A stretch of 64,000 nucleotides of DNA from Akkermansia sp. Lineage in GTDB: Bacteria > Verrucomicrobiota > Verrucomicrobiia > Verrucomicrobiales > Akkermansiaceae. The notes under the pieces were generated by a model that worked only from the letters and a program-made list of their open reading frames with translations, did not search any database and was not told where the DNA came from. Below, piece by piece: positions 31,351-42,501 of the stretch. The first letter of the stretch is position 1. The number at the start of each line of letters is the position of its first letter. Where the stretch lies: assembly GCA_017517805.1 (NCBI GenBank), contig JAFWYD010000081.1, forward strand, positions 47,210 through 111,209, given 5' to 3'. The position numbers were made by a program, and so were the translations under genes.

Positions 31351-33591
31351 ATGAGAGTTCTTCCCACCATAATCCTTTCTTTGCTTGCAGCAGGCGCGGT
31401 CACTCTGGCCTCCTTCCTTGCGGTGGATGGCAATCTTGCCCGCATTACCGGCTGGTACCGTTTTGAACCAGGAATGCCTCTGTTTTCCAAGGAAAACACT
31501 AGCCAGCTGAATGATGTATGCTGGATGCGCATCCGCGACCTGCACGATGAAATCGTGTGCGCCAAGGATGCACATGGCGCATGGTGGATTATACGCCCGT
31601 TCAAGGACCGCCTGGCCCCTGCGGTTTCTGACGCTATCTTTTCTTTTACAGAAAATGCCCGTCTTGTAGATACCCTGCCCCTTAATAACATCACCCGCAA
31701 CAATATGCGCGAGTTCGGAGTGGAAACCTCGCCTCATACCATCACGCTAAAGCGGCCTGATGGAAAGGATAGTCTCACACTCGTCGCCCAATACACACTA
31801 GGCAGTACCTCCCCCTGGTTGGCAGATACCGGTGATGGAGCGACCCTGCTACCTACCACGTACCTGCGTACTGATTTTTATGGCCGGGATAAGCGGATCC
31901 ATGTGGTCAGCGGTAATATTCTGCACATTTTCAAGGATGGCCTTGAAGCCCTGCGCGACCCCTCGCTCCTGAGGTTCGATGCCCGGCAATTACTGCATAT
32001 TACTATCACGAAGGAAAATGAGCAAGAATGCTCCGTATTGAAACTCGACCGCATTAGTGCCGAGGCCCCATGGGCAGTCACCGCGCCTGTCATTACCGGT
32101 GGCGATGAAGAAAAAGTAGCAGAACTTGTTCAACATCTGCAGAATCTGAAAGCCATCAAGGTAGAGGATTCGGTAGATGTCACCCTCCCGGAACACCCTG
32201 TCTATCGTATCAAGCTTGAGGGAACGTGGGGAGCTACCCCGCATGAATTACTGGTTTATGAGAGTTTCTCCCGAGAAGGAGACACACAGAAATACCGTTA
32301 TGCCACGGTCAACGACAGACCCGTTGTGTTTACCATACCTGCGGAGCCGCGTGTTCAGCATACAGGAAGCTATGCTCGTCTCATCAAATCTATCTGCGAG
32401 CTACCCGTATTACCGCGCAAAGCCATGGCACAGGTTCGCATGAACCAGCAGAAGGTAAGTTTTTCTCAACTTCCTCTGGAATTACATGAATTGAGGTCAA
32501 TGAAGTTTGCGGATCTGGATGTCAAGGATGTGTCTCGCTTCTCCCTTCGTTCCACCCAGGGAAATGGCGTTGTGCGCATGCTCCTAATCCCTGGAGATGA
32601 TGAGAGCAAGGTTGCAGATACCTGGATGTTTGCCACAGCCGGCACCAGGTACAACAAAGCCGAAACTAACACCGTTGCCCGCTTCCTGCAGGGTATGTCG
32701 AATATCCCGGTAGAAGAAGTCGTTGCAGACGCACCGCCGGGGGCAGATATGAGCCATTTGCTGGCACAGTATGGTCTGAATGCTCCGGACTATATCCTCT
32801 CCATATTACCGCGTCCCTGTGTGCTCAGGGCCACTCTTTTCGGCCATGATCTACCCATGGTAAAAGACCGCTCTCCCCGAACGTTTCTATTACGCCGATT
32901 CACGGATCACAGGACAGGGCAGCGCGCGTGGTTTGGTGCGGAAATCGGCTCTAACTCCATCTACCGCCTGAGCACCAGGTTTACACGAATGCTCTCCCTC
33001 CGCGCAGAAAAATGGAAAGAGCGGAATCTGTTTCACTTCCCGGTATCGGCCGTTCGCCGGATTACCCTTGATTACCAGCAGGCGCAGATGGTGCTGAACT
33101 ACGAATACATGGGAGAGACATGGAGCGGAACTCTCAAGGGTGAGGATATCACCCCCAGAATCAACCCTCACCGGGCTTCGTATTACTTGCGACGCCTTCA
33201 GGATATGAAAGTGGCCCAATGGCTTGATTCTGCGGATGAAGACGCACTCCGCGCACTCAGGAACCCGGCTTTCCGCATCCGGATAGACTTGGAAACCACC
33301 GATTATTCAGATGCGGAAAATACAGTAATTGAGCAGGATTCCACGGTAGATGTCATTAACGACACCCCCGAGGGTATGCTGCAGGAACAAGGTGATGATG
33401 CAGATATCCTGCGTTCTCTGGCTACGCTGGAACGTAAAACAAAAGCAGAGACTCGCACCCTGCTGATCGCACCTGCGGCGTACGATACCGATAAACCGTT
33501 CTTCTATGGCAAGCTCGAGGAAACGGGTCAGCTTTTCATCATTCACTACGAAGATGCGCAGGCTCTGGCTGGCGATTTTCTTGACATGTAA
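31351..33591 (+). CDS. DUF4340-domain protein of the Gld-like transporter
   Basis: A 746-residue protein with an N-terminal signal anchor (MRVLPTIILSLLAAGAVTLASFL) and repeated beta-rich exported domains. The pattern of repeated VxDI/xLxxxxxW strands, LRSMKFADLDVKDVSRFSLRS, and NSIYRLSTRF is that of DUF4340, a family found next to GldG-like genes. It probably forms the outer part of the exporter. The start at 31351 is 13 bases after the GldG stop; a longer frame overlapping GldG lacks a signal sequence. Confidence 0.85.
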   Translation: MRVLPTIILSLLAAGAVTLASFLAVDGNLARITGWYRFEPGMPLFSKENTSQLNDVCWMRIRDLHDEIVCAKDAHGAWWIIRPFKDRLAPAVSDAIFSFTENARLVDTLPLNNITRNNMREFGVETSPHTITLKRPDGKDSLTLVAQYTLGSTSPWLADTGDGATLLPTTYLRTDFYGRDKRIHVVSGNILHIFKDGLEALRDPSLLRFDARQLLHITITKENEQECSVLKLDRISAEAPWAVTAPVITGGDEEKVAELVQHLQNLKAIKVEDSVDVTLPEHPVYRIKLEGTWGATPHELLVYESFSREGDTQKYRYATVNDRPVVFTIPAEPRVQHTGSYARLIKSICELPVLPRKAMAQVRMNQQKVSFSQLPLELHELRSMKFADLDVKDVSRFSLRSTQGNGVVRMLLIPGDDESKVADTWMFATAGTRYNKAETNTVARFLQGMSNIPVEEVVADAPPGADMSHLLAQYGLNAPDYILSILPRPCVLRATLFGHDLPMVKDRSPRTFLLRRFTDHRTGQRAWFGAEIGSNSIYRLSTRFTRMLSLRAEKWKERNLFHFPVSAVRRITLDYQQAQMVLNYEYMGETWSGTLKGEDITPRINPHRASYYLRRLQDMKVAQWLDSADEDALRALRNPAFRIRIDLETTDYSDAENTVIEQDSTVDVINDTPEGMLQEQGDDADILRSLATLERKTKAETRTLLIAPAAYDTDKPFFYGKLEETGQLFIIHYEDAQALAGDFLDM

Positions 33592-33629
33592 TTGCCGCGA
33601 GCCCCCCTTTTTTATAGAAATCAAATAAA

Positions 33630-34481
33630 ATGTGGAAATGGCATAAGACAGCAGCTGCTGAACAGGAAGAAATGTGGCAACAACGACTGAATGCACTGCC
33701 TGGTGCGGTCATTTCAGCCGGTTTTCGCACCAGTAGAATCACAATTGATGTCTATACAGAAACGGCAGAAGAAGCACTCGTTTTGCAGGCTTGTTATGGA
33801 GGTATTGTGGAGGAACTGAGCACCACTGACTGGGTAGCTGCCACCGCTCCTGAAAACACCCCGCCGCTCATCATTCGAGACAAGCTGGTCATCTCTGCAT
33901 CTGCCGACCCGGCAGTTCTGGAAGAGCTCCAGAGAAAGTACCCCAGACGCATTATTCTGACCTTCCCGGCCGAACGAGCATTTGGAACAGGCAATCACGC
34001 TACAACCTCTACTTGCCTGCGCATGCTCTGCGACCATGTCCGGCAATTGACTCCTGGCAGTTGGACTCTTTCTGATATTGGCTGCGGAACCGGGGTTCTG
34101 GCCTTGGCTGGTCTCCGACTGGGCGCCGCTAGTGCTATCAGCTTCGATTTCGACCCCATCGCTGTCGAAGTTGCCAGGCGCAATATCGAACGAAATGGTG
34201 GTGCTGAAAACCTGGAATTATTCCAGGCAGATGTATTCGAATGGCAACCGGGCCCGGAACAGCAGGCAGACATCGTGCTGGCCAACTTATTTTCCACAGT
34301 ACTGCAACAGGCTTTTCCCCGCTTATGCGCGGCCATGAAACCAACTGGTATCCTGATTATTTCAGGCATTCTGAACGTGCAGGCAGAGGAAACTCTCGCG
34401 GCTGCAACCCGGGCAGGACTTCGTGTACAAAAGGTGATTTCCCGCGGCAAGTGGACTACGGCTCAGCTTTCCTTATCATGA
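33630..34481 (+). CDS. prmA: Ribosomal protein L11 methyltransferase-like
   Basis: A 283-residue PrmA-type SAM methyltransferase, which trimethylates ribosomal protein L11 on lysines. The catalytic domain has AFGTGNHATTSTCLRML (the family GTGxHxTT motif), LSDIGCGTGVLALAGLRLGA (SAM loop) and IVLANLFSTVL (the NxL/V site). The N-terminal substrate domain (1-100) is weakly conserved, so L11 is the likely but unproven substrate. The gene starts 38 bases after DUF4340, in the same strand run, and its stop overlaps the tsaB start (ATGA). Confidence 0.9.
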   Translation: MWKWHKTAAAEQEEMWQQRLNALPGAVISAGFRTSRITIDVYTETAEEALVLQACYGGIVEELSTTDWVAATAPENTPPLIIRDKLVISASADPAVLEELQRKYPRRIILTFPAERAFGTGNHATTSTCLRMLCDHVRQLTPGSWTLSDIGCGTGVLALAGLRLGAASAISFDFDPIAVEVARRNIERNGGAENLELFQADVFEWQPGPEQQADIVLANLFSTVLQQAFPRLCAAMKPTGILIISGILNVQAEETLAAATRAGLRVQKVISRGKWTTAQLSLS

Positions 34482-35101
34482 ATCTGCTTGCCATAGAAAC
34501 ATCTGTCGCGGCTGCTTCTCTCTGCCTGTATACAGGGAAAGAGGTTGTATTTTCTACCAGATGGGAAGCGGAGAGAAATCACGATGCTTATCTCTTCCCT
34601 GCTCTCAGCAAGGCTTTCGACTTATTGGACGCTCCTTCCGACCTTGACTATATACTGGTAGGAGCCGGGCCTGGCAGCTATGGTGGAGTCCGCGTGGCCC
34701 TGGCAGCAGGTGTCGGCATTGCAGCTGTCACCAACGCCAGAGTCGTGGCCGTTGAGTCCTGGGCTCAGCTTTCCACCCCGGATAGCTGCATCATTGCAGA
34801 TGCCCGCCGCGGAGGATGGACGGTACGGTTTCCTGATACCTCAATCAAAATCCTGACTCCGGAACAGGTCATGCAGTTGAACATGCCAGTCCTTTCCACC
34901 GAAAAACCAGGAGTGGCCACAGCTTGCGGGATAACAAACATCCTCGCAGAAGGGCTCACCCCAACAGCAGCCGGACTCGTGCGCACCTGGCTATCTTTGT
35001 CACAGCTCGAACAAGAGGAACTGCTTTCCAAACCTGCAGAACCTATCTACGTGCGACCGCCTCATATCACTGCATCCACTCGAAAACCATGGGAAATCTG
35101 A
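34478..35101 (+). CDS. tsaB: tRNA t6A synthesis protein TsaB
   Basis: A 207-residue TsaB with the Hsp70/actin-type fold. Motifs are LLAIETSVAAASLCLY, LFPALSKAFDLL and VGAGPGSYGGVRVALAAGVGIA, the family signature (usually GPGSFTGLR). TsaB is the inactive scaffold that binds TsaD and TsaE in making the N6-threonylcarbamoyl modification of adenine 37 in ANN-decoding tRNAs. It overlaps both neighbours: prmA by four bases and the cysteine-cluster protein by 13, so the three are translationally linked. Confidence 0.92.
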   Translation: MNLLAIETSVAAASLCLYTGKEVVFSTRWEAERNHDAYLFPALSKAFDLLDAPSDLDYILVGAGPGSYGGVRVALAAGVGIAAVTNARVVAVESWAQLSTPDSCIIADARRGGWTVRFPDTSIKILTPEQVMQLNMPVLSTEKPGVATACGITNILAEGLTPTAAGLVRTWLSLSQLEQEELLSKPAEPIYVRPPHITASTRKPWEI

Positions 35102-35451
35102 ACCAGCAAGCAGAGAGCGGCATCGTGCACTGCTGCCAGCGTTGTGGCGCATGCTGCCGATGGGAGGGTAACGTGTGCCTCACAGATGAGGATATCACCG
35201 CCATTGCCAATTACCTCGGACTGGACGAAATCGACTTTATCAATGAACTGTGCCATCTGCAGCGTAACCGCCAAGGCCTTTCGCTCATAGATGCTCCCGA
35301 TGGGGCATGCATCATGCTCAATCCTGACAATACATGCCGCATCCAACCGGTTAAACCCCGGCAGTGCCGTGATTTTCCTCATAAATGGAATTTTCCGGGC
35401 TGGGAGCTCCGCTGCCCGGGATACGGCATATCCACTCACGAGTCCTCATGA
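35089..35451 (+). CDS. YkgJ-family cysteine-cluster protein
   Basis: A 120-residue protein. The cysteine pattern HCCQRCGACCRWEGNVCLT, then CIMLNPDNTCRIQPVKPRQCRDFPHKW and LRCPGYG, is the CxBx-type YkgJ/UPF0153 signature, probably binding zinc or an iron-sulfur cluster. The biochemical role is unknown; some members sit near flagellar or RNA genes. The start MGNLNQQ at 35089 lies inside the tsaB end and its stop overlaps the next ABC gene start by four bases. Confidence 0.9.
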   Translation: MGNLNQQAESGIVHCCQRCGACCRWEGNVCLTDEDITAIANYLGLDEIDFINELCHLQRNRQGLSLIDAPDGACIMLNPDNTCRIQPVKPRQCRDFPHKWNFPGWELRCPGYGISTHESS

Positions 35452-38400
35452 AGGCATCCCGTATCAGAAAGCACTTCACATATTTACTCCGCTCGGGACG
35501 CCGCCGCATTCTGAGAAGCAGAAGTGCGCTTGCCTCGCTGCTGAATACTGCGCCACACCGTATCGCCGCAAAAGATGAAAGCAGGCGCGCACATGCTGGC
35601 ACCATAGCCGACCTGTTTGCTTCCATCATGTGCCAGGTGGTCGATATCGGTGTCGATAAGCTGGATACGGCCATGGATATCCTGCGACATGATTTCCCCA
35701 ATGTGGAGCATATATGGCTGGCAGAACGCTTCCAGACAGCGTACGAAGCAGCCTACCCCCTGCCCGCCACTCTTGCACTGGCAGCTGCAGGGCGCACGGA
35801 AGAAGAACGAATCTCTCTCTCTCTTGAGGTGTATACTCTTCTTCTGCGAATTGGGGGAGATCTCACCTCACCCTCTTTGTTCCAGGAAGTGACCTTCGGA
35901 TTAAACCTGCCCGGAATTGCAACGATGCTGGAAACGCTCATGCGCACTCCAGGTGCAGTGGCCCCTCGGCCTCTCGAAAGTATCACCTTCAGCTCACAAC
36001 CGGGAGACAATACAGTAATGCTCCCTCCTGGTGACTCAGAAGTCAGATTCAGAGCTATCCGGTGTGTTAATTTTCTGCTGATTATCAATGACTCCGACAT
36101 ACCCATATCGGTACGTGGCCAACCCCTGGGTAAAGGAGGAGCCCTGCCGCTGAGCCCTCGGCAGACGGTTGAGTTGAGTTCATGCTATTTCAGTTACAAA
36201 ACGATTGTAAGTCTGCTGCAGTCGTGCTACGCCGGGGTCAAGCTGGTAAATTACCTGACTCTGGATGGTGACCACTTATCCATTAGCCGGCAAAGGCCCC
36301 GCAACGCAGTAGCACGTGTCAACTTCGGACTGGCTGTTGAAATTGAAGTGTTGCGTCCGGATGCAGATTTTCTGCTCAACGGAGTTTCGGTGCCGGAAGG
36401 AAGCACCATTGAAGCATCGTACTTTACTCCATTCCACGTGCTCAACCAGGGGCCTTTCACCTTTGTAGATCTTGCTGAGACTGATACCGGCGGCAATAGC
36501 TACCAGCTCGACCCTGAAGAACGCAAAGTACTGGTAACAAATCTTCCATATCTTACTCGCCCCGATGTGCTCAAACTGACTCCCGGACTTGCCCCAGGAG
36601 TTGTGCTGGAGGTGAACTACTCCCGCACCAGCAACACCGGTACGGTACGGGTTCTGGAAGCCAATTCCAATTCGGTTACCGTAGATGACATCCCGGTCAA
36701 AGGCGACACCCCGTTGAAAGACGGTGATCTCATCTCTCTGAGTCCGGTGCAGTTTATCCGATGCCGTTTTTCAGCCGGAGTCATCGAGGAAGAAACCAAC
36801 CTCATAAGCCAGCTGACGGTACGAGGTCTGACACGCGATTTTGTACGAGCTGGTCGCGTAGTTGACAATATAGACTTTACCCTCCGGCGCGGTGAAATGG
36901 CATGCATTCTTGGCCCCAGCGGTTCAGGCAAGAGCACCTTGCTCGCCATGCTTGCCGGGCATCTTCAACCATCATTCGGAAGTATTTTTTACAACAACGA
37001 ACGCCTCACGACAAACTCGGCCAACCTTCGCCGGCACATCGCATTCATCCCGCGAGAGGATATTCTGGACGAAGCTATGACAGTTGGCGAGCACGTCTAC
37101 CAGGCCTCTGTCGCGCGCCGCCCTCGCCTGGGCCATATGGACCGCCGCCGTCGCGTTCTCACGGTTCTGAACTTCGTAGGCATTTCGCACCTGGCCGACC
37201 GCTCGGTCGGACGAGCGGGAGAGCGCACCATTTCGGATGGTGAGCGTACGCGTCTGAACCTTGGACTGGACCTGACCGGCACTTCTGAGGTATTCCTGAT
37301 TGATGAGCCTATCAGCGGTCTCTCTTCCGGTGATGCGGAGCGCGTCATTGAAACGCTCGAGAATATGTCGCACGGGCGTATCCTCATCTGCACGCTCCAC
37401 CGCCCTGCCCAGGTGCTGCTCAACAGGTTCAAGAAGGTCATGGTGCTGGATACACACGGCCAGATGGCATTCTGGGGTAGTCCGCAGGAAATGGTAAGCT
37501 ACTTCCGCAATGCTGCCCGTGAAATGCATTTGGTTATTCCCCGCGAAGCCATTGCAGCAGGTGGTGCCGATTACGTGTTTGAGGTGCTCGATGCCCCATT
37601 CAGACGAGTGGAAAGCCGGCTTCACGAAAACCCCAATCTCTGGCAGGAGCGTTTTGAAAAATACTCCTATTCCAATAGATCGGCGGCAGCTCCTAGTGAG
37701 AACCAGGAACTTCCCCAACGCCGGATTCCTCAGGCTCGCCCCAGAACCCCGATGGAACTTTGGAGACTTTTCATGCTCTGGGTGACCCGCACCCTGCTCG
37801 CCCGCGTGCGCAGCCGACTGGGATTATATGCCATGCTGTTGGAGGGGCCAGTGCTGGCGGCTCTGATAGCAGGTACACTCCGGGCATCATCCGATGTGCC
37901 GTATACTTTCTACAAATCCCTGCACATCACCGAATATCTCTTCTTATCTCTGGTGCTGGCCATGTTCTTCGGGTTGACCGATGCCGCGTGTGAAATTCTC
38001 CGAGACCGCCCGCTTCTGCGCCGCGAGAGTAACTACCGCTTGTTTACCGGCGGCTACCTGGCTGCCAAAGTTCTGGTCCTTACCGCTATAGCCGGTCTTC
38101 AATGCGCCCTGTATCTGTTGGTTGGCAACAGCATACTGGAAATTCACTACATGTTCTGGGAGCATTTTGCCGTTATGCTCCTCACAGCCTTTGTCGGTAT
38201 ATCTCTCTCGTTGATGGTATCTGCCTTTGTTCGTTCAGATCGTACCGCTCTCAATATCGTTCCTCTGTTGCTTGTACCGCAGATTCTGCTGGCCGGAGCA
38301 CTCATCCGCTTTGAGGAGATGAATGAATTCAGCCCCCGGATACCGGATGGGATCATCCCGGTTTCCCTGGAAAAGAGACTTTCAAATCTGCGCCACCGAG

Positions 38401-39026
38401 TTGCATACCAGGATGAACTCACCCATAATATCAGCAGCAAACCCGTACCCCTCATTGCAGAGTTCTGTCCCTTGCGTTATGCTTTTGAGATGATGTTTGT
38501 CGTGCAGACAACCAGTAATCTCTGGGAAGCCCAGACTTCCTACGTCAACGAGTTGCGCGAACAATACAAGGATGCGGGCGCATTGGATGAACTCCGCTTT
38601 GTTCAACGTGCTGCCCTGGTGTTCAATGGCATGGCTCGAGATGTGTACGAAGCCAAGGAAATCCTGCGCCGTGTAAGCAAAGCAGCATCTAATCTTGATG
38701 AAGATTACCTGGAAGAAATCATCACGCAGCAGGAAGGCCGTATCCATACCAGCTACGACATGCCTGCGGAGTTCTACTTCTCCAACCGTAAGTTGACCAC
38801 CTTGACTGAAGGCGTGAAGACAGCACGCAAGGATGCCAGAACTAACGAATACCGAGGCTTCTTCCTCTCGCCACGACAGGCTCGTCCCTTTGCCCGGCAA
38901 GATCACGAAACCGATGAACGATCTATCTCCACCATCGTAAGAAACGCGGTCTACCTTTTCATCATGGGACTCGTGCCAACCTTGCTGGCAGGCTGGGGAC
39001 TGCGCCGCATTTCCCGCGGCAAATAA
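35448..39026 (+). CDS. ABCG-like transporter with TerB-like and FHA-like domains
   Basis: A 1,192-residue single-chain ABC exporter. Residues about 50-165 are helical (TerB-like, [20 protein letters not shown]). Residues about 175-445 hold two to three beta-rich FHA-like modules ([37 protein letters not shown]). The ATPase has Walker [10 protein letters not shown] (489-497), a variant signature [12 protein letters not shown] (SDGER 596-600), Walker [14 protein letters not shown] (615-627) and H-loop histidine 651. The C-terminal half (about 780-980) has an ABC-2/ABCG membrane domain, with a last segment near the end. FHA-ABCG fusions are thought to be phosphorylation-controlled exporters, and a PP2C phosphatase exists in this window. 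Substrate unknown. Confidence 0.85.
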   Translation: MKASRIRKHFTYLLRSGRRRILRSRSALASLLNTAPHRIAAKDESRRAHAGTIADLFASIMCQVVDIGVDKLDTAMDILRHDFPNVEHIWLAERFQTAYEAAYPLPATLALAAAGRTEEERISLSLEVYTLLLRIGGDLTSPSLFQEVTFGLNLPGIATMLETLMRTPGAVAPRPLESITFSSQPGDNTVMLPPGDSEVRFRAIRCVNFLLIINDSDIPISVRGQPLGKGGALPLSPRQTVELSSCYFSYKTIVSLLQSCYAGVKLVNYLTLDGDHLSISRQRPRNAVARVNFGLAVEIEVLRPDADFLLNGVSVPEGSTIEASYFTPFHVLNQGPFTFVDLAETDTGGNSYQLDPEERKVLVTNLPYLTRPDVLKLTPGLAPGVVLEVNYSRTSNTGTVRVLEANSNSVTVDDIPVKGDTPLKDGDLISLSPVQFIRCRFSAGVIEEETNLISQLTVRGLTRDFVRAGRVVDNIDFTLRRGEMACILGPSGSGKSTLLAMLAGHLQPSFGSIFYNNERLTTNSANLRRHIAFIPREDILDEAMTVGEHVYQASVARRPRLGHMDRRRRVLTVLNFVGISHLADRSVGRAGERTISDGERTRLNLGLDLTGTSEVFLIDEPISGLSSGDAERVIETLENMSHGRILICTLHRPAQVLLNRFKKVMVLDTHGQMAFWGSPQEMVSYFRNAAREMHLVIPREAIAAGGADYVFEVLDAPFRRVESRLHENPNLWQERFEKYSYSNRSAAAPSENQELPQRRIPQARPRTPMELWRLFMLWVTRTLLARVRSRLGLYAMLLEGPVLAALIAGTLRASSDVPYTFYKSLHITEYLFLSLVLAMFFGLTDAACEILRDRPLLRRESNYRLFTGGYLAAKVLVLTAIAGLQCALYLLVGNSILEIHYMFWEHFAVMLLTAFVGISLSLMVSAFVRSDRTALNIVPLLLVPQILLAGALIRFEEMNEFSPRIPDGIIPVSLEKRLSNLRHRVAYQDELTHNISSKPVPLIAEFCPLRYAFEMMFVVQTTSNLWEAQTSYVNELREQYKDAGALDELRFVQRAALVFNGMARDVYEAKEILRRVSKAASNLDEDYLEEIITQQEGRIHTSYDMPAEFYFSNRKLTTLTEGVKTARKDARTNEYRGFFLSPRQARPFARQDHETDERSISTIVRNAVYLFIMGLVPTLLAGWGLRRISRGK

Positions 39027-39058
39027 CAGACAATCTGCGTCAATACCACACATTTTGC

Positions 39059-39087
39059 TTTAATCACATAGATTTCAGGTGTATAAT
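39059..39087 (+). promoter_or_regulatory. argG promoter
   Basis: A perfect TATAAT at 39082-39087 with a weak -35 (TTTAAT) 17 bases upstream. The leader to ATG 39131 is about 37 bases; no arginine-type operator was recognised. Confidence 0.6.
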
Positions 39088-39130
39088 CCCCACGCGTACT
39101 GCTGCAACCGCTGTGCGCTGTGATAAGAAA

Positions 39131-40417
<1,287 letters not shown>

Positions 40418-40431
40418 ACTGTTTATCATCT

Positions 40432-40476
40432 GGCGCGTTGGCCGGTATTCAATATATCAGCCAGCGCGCCTTTTTT
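40432..40476 (+). terminator. argG terminator
   Basis: GGCGCGTTGGC pairs with GCCAGCGCGCC (one G-T) around a 17-base loop, followed by six T. The T-run ends only three bases before the start codon of the glycosyltransferase gene at 40480. Confidence 0.9.
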
Positions 40477-40479
40477 GCC

Positions 40480-41613
40480 ATGTCCACAAAACCTCGCATA
40501 GCCATCATCGGTGATTTTCCGATAGGCCTCATTAATGAACAATATAAGGACATTAAGAGTGCCAACGCTAAATGGATGCACACTTTTTTTCAATCGCTGC
40601 AAGATGTTGAACAGTTCGAGTTCCACTGGATAATGCTCGATAAAGCATATAAAACTAGGAACTATTTCCAATATCAAGGTCACCATTTTTATGTCTTGCC
40701 TGGAGCCCGATTGACAATTGGACTTTATACGGCGTACCTTTACGACCGTATCCAGATATGGAAATGTCTGAAATCAATCAAACCTAACTTAGTACATTCG
40801 TGGGGAACAGAAAGAAGCTTCGGACTTGCTGCAAAAGATTTTTCCGGAAAGAAGCTACTTTCCGCACAGGGTATACTAACCGCATATAAGCAACGGGGCC
40901 CTATATCTGCTTTTGAACGTAAACAGAGTCTATATGAGAAAGGGACATTCCGAGCCATGAATATGGTGACAGCAGAATCTCCGTGGGCTCTTGAGCGAAT
41001 TAAGGAAATAGCGCCGAATGTAAACTCAAGACTATGGGAATATGCTGCTGATGCTTCTTTCCTCTCTGAAGAACGTAAACTTACAAAATCACCTTCATGT
41101 CTTTTGGCTGGCTCTCGTGCGCCTATTAAAAATGTGGATTTAGCCATCCAAGCGTTCAGTTCATCCTCACTCCAACACGTTACACTTTATGTCGCCGGTC
41201 AGGATAAACCAGCAGACAAGAAATATCCTGATAACATTATTTTTCTCGGATATCTGACCCGTGAGAAAATCAAAGAATACCTCGGCAAGGTTTGGGCCTT
41301 GGTTCATCCAAGTCTCGCAGATAGCTGTCCCAACATCGTTAAAGAAGCGAGAATCATAGGAGTACCAGCAATTGTAACAAGAGATTGTGGGGCAAAGCAA
41401 TATGTAGAACACCTGAAATCAGGTTGTGTTGTGGAGCCCAATAATCTCGAACAATTCATTCAAGCTGTGCAAGTCGTCACAAGCAATGAGGAGACATCCC
41501 TGCAAATGGGTAGCTATGGTGTTGATTTCTGCCGCAAAGCTCTAAGTGTTGACACTATGCGCACTACTATCCTGGACATTTATAATTATATTCTGAAGGA
41601 GTCGCAAAAATAA
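40480..41613 (+). CDS. GT4-like glycosyltransferase in an AT-rich islet
   Basis: A 377-residue GT-B glycosyltransferase. The N-terminal half includes DFPIGLINEQYK and KPNLVHSWGTERS; the C-terminal half has LAGSRAPIKNVDLAIQAF, FLGYLTREKIKEYLGKVWALVHPSLADSCPNIVKEA and the nucleotide-binding GxPAIV segment, as in GT4. It would transfer a sugar from a nucleotide donor, probably to a cell-surface glycan. Base composition is clearly more AT-rich and codon use different from the genes around it, pointing to recent transfer. The ATG follows the argG terminator by only three bases and no promoter was recognised. Confidence 0.82.
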   Translation: MSTKPRIAIIGDFPIGLINEQYKDIKSANAKWMHTFFQSLQDVEQFEFHWIMLDKAYKTRNYFQYQGHHFYVLPGARLTIGLYTAYLYDRIQIWKCLKSIKPNLVHSWGTERSFGLAAKDFSGKKLLSAQGILTAYKQRGPISAFERKQSLYEKGTFRAMNMVTAESPWALERIKEIAPNVNSRLWEYAADASFLSEERKLTKSPSCLLAGSRAPIKNVDLAIQAFSSSSLQHVTLYVAGQDKPADKKYPDNIIFLGYLTREKIKEYLGKVWALVHPSLADSCPNIVKEARIIGVPAIVTRDCGAKQYVEHLKSGCVVEPNNLEQFIQAVQVVTSNEETSLQMGSYGVDFCRKALSVDTMRTTILDIYNYILKESQK

Positions 41614-42501
41614 ATGAGACCATCAATGCCTATAAACTGTTTTGTTTCCTTTGCAGATTCCCGAATGAGGTCTGCTTTGTCTCGAATTGCAGATCAGGCC
41701 AAGGCTATGAATTTTTTTGATGAGATCCGGGTTTGTGATGAAAGCATCATAGACGAATCATTTCAAAAAAAGATGCAACATCTTTTGAGACCAGATGTGC
41801 GGGGGTTTGGTTATTGGTGTTGGAAGCCATATATAATTCTCAAGACTCTCGAAAGCTTGCCTGAAAATAGCACTCTTTTTTATTGTGACGCAGGTTGTCA
41901 CTTAAACCCGGCAGCAAGGGAACGGTTGCTTTTTTACTATAAGGAGATGGAAATGGGTGCATTCTATATGAAGGCTTTTCCTGCTCTATCAGATCAAATC
42001 GACACGAACGAGAAGAGGTGGACCAAAGGCGACGTCTTCGATTATTTTAATTGCAGAGCGGATCGAAGTATAACACATACCCCTCAGCTTGCAGCTGGCC
42101 ATATCATTTGTAAAAAGAACGCCGAAAACATTCGATTCTTTAAGAAATGGCTTTCTGTTTGGGATGATAAACTTTCGCTGGTTGATGACTCTCCTTCGAT
42201 TTCTCCGAACCTTTCTGGATTTATCGAAAACAGACACGATCAAAGCATCTTCTCCATACTTTATAAACTTCACGGAGGAACGCCTTTACCTGATGGGGAA
42301 ACCCGATACTTTGGTGCAGTTAATAAGGAATCCTATCCTATATGGGATGCTCGTGATTATGGCGTTGATTGTCGAGACAAAAGATTCTTTGCTCGATTGC
42401 GTCGCTATCTGAGAGCAAAGAAGATAATGAGAAAAATCGCTTTCGAGCGATTCTTGGAAAATCACCCTAAGTTGAAAGCCTTAATATCGAAAGACAACTA
42501 A
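41614..42501 (+). CDS. Putative glycosyltransferase, second islet gene
   Basis: A 295-residue protein beginning directly at the upstream stop codon (TAA then ATG). Motifs FGYWCWKPYII, STLFYCDAGCHLNP (a DxG-type acidic site) and HDQSIFSILYKLHGG resemble small surface-polysaccharide glycosyltransferases of the DxD/GT-A type, but no named family was recalled. The C-terminus is basic (RRYLRAKKIMRKIAF), suggesting membrane contact. Like its neighbour it is AT-rich against a GC-rich background. Its stop overlaps the convergent dxr stop by four bases. Function is inferred mainly from context. Confidence 0.6.
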   Translation: MRPSMPINCFVSFADSRMRSALSRIADQAKAMNFFDEIRVCDESIIDESFQKKMQHLLRPDVRGFGYWCWKPYIILKTLESLPENSTLFYCDAGCHLNPAARERLLFYYKEMEMGAFYMKAFPALSDQIDTNEKRWTKGDVFDYFNCRADRSITHTPQLAAGHIICKKNAENIRFFKKWLSVWDDKLSLVDDSPSISPNLSGFIENRHDQSIFSILYKLHGGTPLPDGETRYFGAVNKESYPIWDARDYGVDCRDKRFFARLRRYLRAKKIMRKIAFERFLENHPKLKALISKDN

